From Opitutales bacterium (lineage in GTDB: Bacteria; Verrucomicrobiota; Verrucomicrobiia; Opitutales; UBA953), in NCBI GenBank assembly GCA_017440935.1, contig JAFSAO010000014.1:62001-126000 (forward strand): DNA of 64,000 bases, read 5' to 3'. Both the position numbers and the translations under genes were made by a program. Under the pieces are notes generated by a model. It was not told where the DNA came from. It saw only the letters and a list, made by a program, of their open reading frames with translations, and did not search any database. Of this stretch, positions 59,405 to 64,000 are shown piece after piece. Positions within the stretch are counted from its first letter, which is position 1, and every line of letters starts with the position of its first letter.

Positions 59405-60949
59405 ATGCAAAAACTTGCGCTTCTGTCAGTCAGCGACAAAACCGGACTCTTGGATTTCGCCAAAGTCCTCGTAGAAAAACACGGCTACAAACTGCTCTCC
59501 ACGGGCGGCACGGCTAAAATGCTCCGCGACGGCGGATTGCCCGTTACCGACGTGAGCGAACACACCGGATTCCCGGAAATTATGGACGGGCGCGTGAAGA
59601 CGCTCCACCCGCGCGTGCACGGCGGTTTGCTTTGCCGCCGCGATCTTCCCGCGCACATGGAGCAGGCGGCGCAGCTCGAAATTCCGATGATTGATATGGT
59701 TGTCGTGAATCTTTATCCGTTTGAAGCCACGGTCGCGAAACCGAATTGCGCATTTGAAGATGCGATTGAAAACATCGACATCGGCGGACCGTCGATGCTT
59801 CGCTCCGCGGCGAAAAACCACCAGAGCGTTTTTGTCGTCACCGATCCCGCGGACTATTCCCGCGTGCTCGAAGCCATGGACGGCGATCCCGCGACGCTTC
59901 CCGCGTTCCGCCGCGAACTCGCAATGAAGGTTTTCTCGCGCACGGCGGCTTACGATGCGGCAATTGCGAATTATCTGGAAAAACAAACGCCGACACCGGA
60001 AACCGCGCCGGCGTTCCCGCGTCAGTTTAATCTGAATCTGAAAACCGCGCAGGAACTCCGCTACGGCGAAAATCCGCACCAAAACGCCAAGCTTTTCGGC
60101 GATTTCCACAGCTTCTTCAACCAGCTCCAGGGCAAGGAACTCAGCTTCAACAACATCCTCGACATTACGGGAGCGACGAATCTCATTGCGGAATTTGATC
60201 GCCCGACCGTCGGGATTTTGAAGCACACGAATCCCTGCGGCATCGCGACGGCGGGAACGCTCGCCGAAGCGTGGGATCAGGCGTTTGAAACGGATAAACA
60301 GGCTCCGTTCGGCGGCATCATCGTTGCCAACCGCGAAGTCGATAAAGATCTCGCCGAACGCATCGCGCACATTTTCTCCGAAGTTATCATCGCTCCGTCG
60401 TTCTCGGCGGAAGCGCGCGAAATTTTCTCCAAGAAGAAAAATCTGCGCCTCATGGAACAGGTGAAACCGATTTCGGCGGACAAACTTTACGACGTGCGCT
60501 ATGCCATCGGCGGCGTGCTCGTGCAGGAGCGCGACATCAAGCCGATCGATCCGAGCTTTTACAAGGTCGTGACGAAGCGCCAGCCGACCGAAGAAGAACT
60601 TCGCGCAATGCTCTTCGGCTGGAAAGTCGTTAAACACGTCAAGTCCAACGCAATCGTTTACGCGGGTTGCGAACGCACGCTCGGGATCGGCGCCGGACAA
60701 ATGTCCCGCGTGGATTCTTCCCGCATCGCCGTTTGGAAAGCCGGCGAAGCCGGGCTCTCGCTCAAAGGTTCCGTTATCGCCAGCGACGCATTCTTCCCGT
60801 TTGCCGACGGGCTTCTCGCGGCGGCGGATGCCGGCGCAACGGCAGCGATTCAGCCGGGCGGATCCGTCCGCGACCAGGAAGTTATCGACGCCGCCAACGA
60901 ACGCGGCATGGCGATGATCTTCACCGGACACCGCCACTTCCGCCACTAA
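59405..60949 (+). CDS. purH: Bifunctional AICAR formyltransferase/IMP cyclohydrolase
   Basis: 514 residues from ATG 59405 ([20 protein letters not shown]); an ATG at 59393 is an alternative. The N-terminal IMP cyclohydrolase has STGGTAKML and [17 protein letters not shown]. The C-terminal transformylase has [23 protein letters not shown] and the end [12 protein letters not shown]. It performs the last two steps of IMP synthesis. It stands alone with its own terminator. Confidence 0.96.
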   Translation: MQKLALLSVSDKTGLLDFAKVLVEKHGYKLLSTGGTAKMLRDGGLPVTDVSEHTGFPEIMDGRVKTLHPRVHGGLLCRRDLPAHMEQAAQLEIPMIDMVVVNLYPFEATVAKPNCAFEDAIENIDIGGPSMLRSAAKNHQSVFVVTDPADYSRVLEAMDGDPATLPAFRRELAMKVFSRTAAYDAAIANYLEKQTPTPETAPAFPRQFNLNLKTAQELRYGENPHQNAKLFGDFHSFFNQLQGKELSFNNILDITGATNLIAEFDRPTVGILKHTNPCGIATAGTLAEAWDQAFETDKQAPFGGIIVANREVDKDLAERIAHIFSEVIIAPSFSAEAREIFSKKKNLRLMEQVKPISADKLYDVRYAIGGVLVQERDIKPIDPSFYKVVTKRQPTEEELRAMLFGWKVVKHVKSNAIVYAGCERTLGIGAGQMSRVDSSRIAVWKAGEAGLSLKGSVIASDAFFPFADGLLAAADAGATAAIQPGGSVRDQEVIDAANERGMAMIFTGHRHFRH

Positions 60950-60984
60950 GAGAGATTAGAGATTAAGGCTTAAAGATTAAAGAG

Positions 60985-61020
60985 GCGTTCCCGTCGTTTT
61001 TGTGCGGGAACGCTTTTTTT
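60985..61020 (+). terminator. Terminator formed by an inverted CGGGAACG pair
   Basis: GCGTTCCCG (60985-60993) and CGGGAACGC (61005-61013) with T7 following. Confidence 0.92.
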
Positions 61021-61056
61021 TGATCCACGGAACTCACGGAAAACACGGAATTTATT

Positions 61057-61079
61057 GGAGGACAGCCGTCTCGGCTGTC
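61057..61079 (+). repeat. Dispersed hairpin GAGGACAGCCG family, second copy
   Basis: GACAGCCG/CGGCTGTC perfect stem around TCT, with outer GGAG/CTCC. It matches the hairpin at 48168-48184. Preceded by ACGGAACTCACGGAAAACAC-type repeats. Confidence 0.65.
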
Positions 61080-61085
61080 TCCTTT

Positions 61086-61187
61086 TTTGTTCCTACAGAA
61101 CGAATTTTATTTGTTCGTTGCTCCAAGTCGTCGTTTGCTTCGCGAACTTGCCGTTGGTCTATAATCCGAACGGCTTTCAGCCAAAAT
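61086..61187 (+). repeat. Dispersed intergenic repeat, copy 2
   Basis: Same orientation as 28027-28130. The core CGCGAACTTGCCGTTG to GGCTTTCAGCC is almost identical. It lies upstream of PEP-CTERM gene 4, while copy 1 lies downstream of gene 3. Confidence 0.75.
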
Positions 61188-61257
61188 TTTGCGGGAACGC
61201 AAATCTCTCACGGAGTCTCCAAGTTGCGGCGTTTTTTCTAAATTCATGAAAAAGGGC

Positions 61258-61288
61258 TTGCGGATGCCCCTTTTTTTTGAAAGAAAAT
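61258..61288 (+). promoter_or_regulatory. Promoter with an 8-T spacer tract (PEP-CTERM gene 4)
   Basis: TTGCGG at 61258-61263, 19 bases with C4T8 (61267-61278), GAAAAT at 61283-61288. Confidence 0.58.
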
Positions 61289-61366
61289 CTCCCAACATAG
61301 GTGGTAATATTATCTCCGATACGGAATTGGAGGGCTACCTTTGGAAACTCTTATAAAACTACTAAA

Positions 61367-61933
61367 ATGAAAAAACTACTAACGGCGGGTGCGCTGTTTT
61401 TGGCTACAATCGTTCCCGTTTTCGCAATGCAATCGGATGTTGCTCAGGAAGATAAGGGCTTGGTGGCGCTTCTGGAGGAACTTGCTCAGAAAGACTATGG
61501 CGTATATTCGCTAACTAACGGAACGGGCGGGGTTTACGGGCATAACAAATTTGAAGTCGGACACAAGTTTGATGCCGTGGCGTTCGAGTTTGAAATTCCG
61601 GCGGTTTCGATTGAATCTCCGGGACCTCTTCATGTCGGAGTAGGCTATTGGCGGGGTGATAGCGCTTCTTTCGTAAAAACGCTTACGTATGAAATTCCTC
61701 TTTCGGCGACGGATATGACAAAATCGGCAATAACGCTTGAATTGGATAATGAGGCGATATGGTCTACCGGAGATAAGGTTGTTGTTGGTATCGGGATATA
61801 CGCCGTTCAAACCTATGTGGATTCTACAATGAAGTTAGTCAAGACTCCGAGCGTTCCCGAGCCGTCGGCGTTCGGTATGCTTGCGGGTTTGGGCGCATTG
61901 TCGCTCGTTGCCGCGCGTCGCCGCCGCAAATAA
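61367..61933 (+). CDS. PEP-CTERM sorted surface protein 4
   Basis: 188 residues from ATG 61367. A signal peptide (MKKLLTAGALFLATIVPVFA) is followed by a beta-rich body of about 130 residues without a known domain (NKFEVGHKFDAVAFEFEIPA, HVGVGYWRGDSASFVKTLTY). It ends VPEPSAFGMLAG, hydrophobic segment and RRRRK, the same tag as PEP-CTERM protein 1 almost to the residue. It is probably exported and processed by exosortase to the surface or matrix. Confidence 0.85.
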   Translation: MKKLLTAGALFLATIVPVFAMQSDVAQEDKGLVALLEELAQKDYGVYSLTNGTGGVYGHNKFEVGHKFDAVAFEFEIPAVSIESPGPLHVGVGYWRGDSASFVKTLTYEIPLSATDMTKSAITLELDNEAIWSTGDKVVVGIGIYAVQTYVDSTMKLVKTPSVPEPSAFGMLAGLGALSLVAARRRRK

Positions 61934-61973
61934 AGAAGGGCGCGACTTTTCTGTAGCGTCTCCTTTGGAGAGA

Positions 61974-62009
61974 AACGTTCCCGGCGCTTCGGTCGCGGGA
62001 ACGTTTTTT
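61974..62009 (+). terminator. Terminator formed by an inverted CGGGAACG pair
   Basis: CGTTCCCG (61976-61983) and CGGGAACG (61996-62003), then T6. The loop is GCGCTTCGGTCG. Confidence 0.92.
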
Positions 62010-62134
62010 ATGGGAGAGCTCTGTGTTAAAAATCTTTACCTTCTTTGCGTTGAAAAATAATTCCGCGTTGATTTTCGCGGGAACGCGGCGCATGATTTCC
62101 GCTTACTTTTTAACCACACAAAACAATCATTGCT

Positions 62135-63367
62135 ATGAAGATTCTTCTCGCATATTCCGGCGGATTGGACACGTCCGTGCTCCTTTCCTGGATTAAAGAA
62201 AAATACAATGCCGAAATGGTCGCTTACTGCGCGAACGTCGGTCAGGAAGAAGAGCTTTCCGGGCTCGAAGAAAAGAGCAAGAAAACCGGTGCTTCCAAAA
62301 TTTACATTGAAGATTTGCAGGAAGAATTTGCCCGCGACTTCATTTTCCCGATGATGCAGGCGGGAGCGATTTACGAAGGGCAATACTTCCTCGGCACGTC
62401 GATTGCGCGTCCGCTCATCGCGAAACGCATGGTCGAAATCGCCAAGGCGGAAGGTTGCGACGCTATCGCTCACGGTGCGACGGGCAAGGGTAACGACCAG
62501 GTGCGCTTCGAGCTTGCCGCTGCTGCGCTCGCTCCGGATTTGAAAATCATCGCTCCGTGGCGCGACGAAACGTTCCGCGCGCAGTTCCCGGGACGCAAGG
62601 AAATGATTGATTACTGCGTGGCGCAGGGGCTTCCCGTCGAAGCGAGCATGAAAAAGCCGTATTCGATGGACCGCAATTTGCTCCACATTTCCTACGAAGC
62701 GGGAATTATGGAAGATCCGTGGTTCGACGCGTTTTGCCCGGAAAACAAGGCGATGTTCAAACTCTCCGTCGCTCCGGAAGACGCTCCCGACGCACCGGAA
62801 TTTATCGAACTCGATTTTGAAAAAGGTAACTGCGTCGCCATCGACGGTAAGAAAATGACGCCGCTTGAAGTGATGCAAACGCTCAATAAGCTCGGCGGGA
62901 AGCACGGCATCGGGCGCGTTGACATGGTTGAAAACCGTTTCGTCGGCATGAAGTCGCGCGGCGTTTATGAAACCCCGGGCGGAGCGATTCTTTTCTTCGC
63001 GCATCGCCAGATGGAATCCATCACGATGGACCGCGATACGATGCACCTGCGCGACAGCCTCATTCCGAAGTATGCGGAACTCGTTTACAACGGATTCTGG
63101 TATGCGCCGGAACGCCTCGCTTTGCAGGCTCTCGTTACGGAAACGCAGAAAAACGTCACGGGAACGGTGCGCGTCAAGCTCTACAAGGGTTGCTGCTACG
63201 TTGCCGGCCGCAAGTCGCCGTGCTCGCTTTACAATCCGGACATCGCGACGATGGAAGCCGACCCGACCAATGCCTACGACCAGGACGACGCTTCCGGTTT
63301 CATTCACCTGAACGCACTTCGCCTCAAGGTGAATGCCAAGGTCAACGGCCCGGAAAATATGATGTAA
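62135..63367 (+). CDS. argG: Argininosuccinate synthase
   Basis: 410 residues: ATP PP-loop [15 protein letters not shown] at 6-20, [15 protein letters not shown] at about 110 and the C-terminal tetramer part. It joins citrulline and aspartate in arginine synthesis. TTTTTAAC ends 20 bases before the ATG and there is no Shine-Dalgarno. No argH is next to it. The only CGGGAACG copy is near the 3' end. Confidence 0.97.
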   Translation: MKILLAYSGGLDTSVLLSWIKEKYNAEMVAYCANVGQEEELSGLEEKSKKTGASKIYIEDLQEEFARDFIFPMMQAGAIYEGQYFLGTSIARPLIAKRMVEIAKAEGCDAIAHGATGKGNDQVRFELAAAALAPDLKIIAPWRDETFRAQFPGRKEMIDYCVAQGLPVEASMKKPYSMDRNLLHISYEAGIMEDPWFDAFCPENKAMFKLSVAPEDAPDAPEFIELDFEKGNCVAIDGKKMTPLEVMQTLNKLGGKHGIGRVDMVENRFVGMKSRGVYETPGGAILFFAHRQMESITMDRDTMHLRDSLIPKYAELVYNGFWYAPERLALQALVTETQKNVTGTVRVKLYKGCCYVAGRKSPCSLYNPDIATMEADPTNAYDQDDASGFIHLNALRLKVNAKVNGPENMM

Positions 63368-63384
63368 GTTTTAAGAGCTTAAAG

Positions 63385-63424
63385 AAAAGCGTTCCCGTGA
63401 TTCGTCGCGGGAACGCTTTTTTTT
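63385..63424. terminator. Terminator formed by an inverted CGGGAACG pair
   Basis: AAAAGCGTTCCCG and CGGGAACGCTTTT around a 10-base loop, with A and T runs both sides; it serves argG and the convergent gene. Confidence 0.92.
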
Positions 63425-63495
63425 AGTTCAAAGTTTCAAACACCGAGCCACAAACTTTTGTATTCGCTTGAGGTTCGGTGCCTGATGCTTGGCGC

Positions 63496-64000
63496 TTATT
63501 TCGCGGGTCTGCCGTCGAAGAAGAAGACTTCAAAGGGTTTGAGCTTGAACGTAAGTTCCTTGTCGAGCGGAATGGTCGCGCCGGAGATTCCCGGAAGTTT
63601 GCGCTGTCCACCCTTGAAAGAATCTTTCAGCGTAATTGAGCCGTGGACGTGAGCGGGAACGTCGAGCAATTGACGCAACGTCGCTTTGAGCGTCTTCTCG
63701 TCGTCATCGGAATTACGCAACGCAAGCGTAGCTTTCTTTCCGTTCCAGGATGCCCAACCGTAAATATCGCCGGATTTTGTGTTGTCATTCCACGGTTCGC
63801 CACCGATCCAGTGCGTATCGTCGAGAACGTCGGCGTTCCCGCGGAACCATTTGATGCACTCGGCAAGCTCTTTCCAAAGATCGAGTTTTGTCATGATGTC
63901 GTTATCGACATAAAGTTCCTGCAGGGTGCTCCCGCTGGCGAATGCGCAGCGCATTTCCTTGAGAATGCCGTCACGCCCGGCTTCGTCCCGCGGCATGCAT
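63496..64000 (-). CDS. C-terminal part of a large enterotoxin-like/glycosidase-like protein (N-terminus outside)
   Basis: At least 168 residues, open to the right edge. STLQELYVDNDIMTKLDLWK, RGNADVLDDTHWIGG, YGWASWNGKKATLALRN and the final FKLKPFEVFFFDGRPA form the end of the long secreted proteins often annotated as enterotoxin in Bacteroidota and Verrucomicrobiota. These resemble GH36/GH31-type sugar hydrolases with a C-terminal beta-sandwich. The catalytic barrel would be outside the window, so the activity cannot be judged. It fits the glycan-degrading theme. Confidence 0.65.
   Translation of the reverse strand, partial: CMPRDEAGRDGILKEMRCAFASGSTLQELYVDNDIMTKLDLWKELAECIKWFRGNADVLDDTHWIGGEPWNDNTKSGDIYGWASWNGKKATLALRNSDDDEKTLKATLRQLLDVPAHVHGSITLKDSFKGGQRKLPGISGATIPLDKELTFKLKPFEVFFFDGRPAK

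Noticed and set aside
59426-60946. 506-codon open frame antisense to purH (and similar ones against fabF, argG and dnaE)
   Set aside because: The sense-strand enzymes are certain and the antisense proteins match no family pattern.

Overview
The window looks like chromosome of a Verrucomicrobiota bacterium, most likely class Opitutia (Opitutales/Puniceicoccales), Gram-negative and glycan-degrading. Supporting signs are the small basic protein found in Chlamydiae, Verrucomicrobia and Planctomycetes (6111-6269), four PEP-CTERM surface proteins with near-identical C-termini, DAP-type MurE, a TonB-dependent receptor, an autotransporter, a heptosyltransferase-like glycosyltransferase and SUMF1-type proteins. 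The order is an inference; the phylum-level call is firmer.

Layout. 1-2835: flavodoxin, TonB receptor and YezD, all on the minus strand. 2961-8900: tRNA-fMet, a SpoU methylase, tatC, ribosomal proteins L28 and S21, the small basic protein, cell-division and secreted-protease genes, and a Val-Gly-Ser tRNA cluster. 8900-14867: a helicase-like fragment, fabG-acpP-fabF, and a phosphate transporter with its DUF47 partner. 14922-19323: tRNA-Gly(CCC) used as the attachment site of a 4.3 kb decayed island, bounded by 43-44 bp direct repeats and carrying two PEP-CTERM genes, a hipBA remnant and a truncated integrase. 19474-30399: GH35, hemE, dnaE, a BioB homologue lacking its radical-SAM core, a PEP-CTERM gene, ybaB-recR and a secreted metallopeptidase. 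30742-44592: dapA, tcdA, rpsP-trmD-rplS, dprA, a TPR protein, a 32-residue mS38-like gene, thiE, a GT9 enzyme, a phosphoesterase, slyX, an autotransporter and murE. 44751-56261: SGNH hydrolase, catalase, GH2, folC, three envelope or secreted proteins and an A+T-rich orphan. 56711-64000: rplY-pth-rpsF-ssb-rplI, purH, a PEP-CTERM gene, argG and the end of a large enterotoxin-like protein.

Two genome-scale patterns stand out. First, the octamer CGGGAACG (or its complement CGTTCCCG) occurs about 175 times by hand count, where about 2 would be expected by chance. It lies in all reading frames and on both strands, and close inverted pairs of it form the stems of several terminators. That is how DNA uptake sequences behave in Neisseria and Haemophilus, and dprA is in the window. 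Second, four genes for exported proteins share a promoter layout in which a homopolymer (T8, T11, T11 or G13) fills a 19-base -35/-10 spacer, while other promoters here use 17 bases. This predicts phase variation by slippage.

Many genes lack a Shine-Dalgarno site. Several instead share a T-rich TAAC element 16-20 bases before the start codon.
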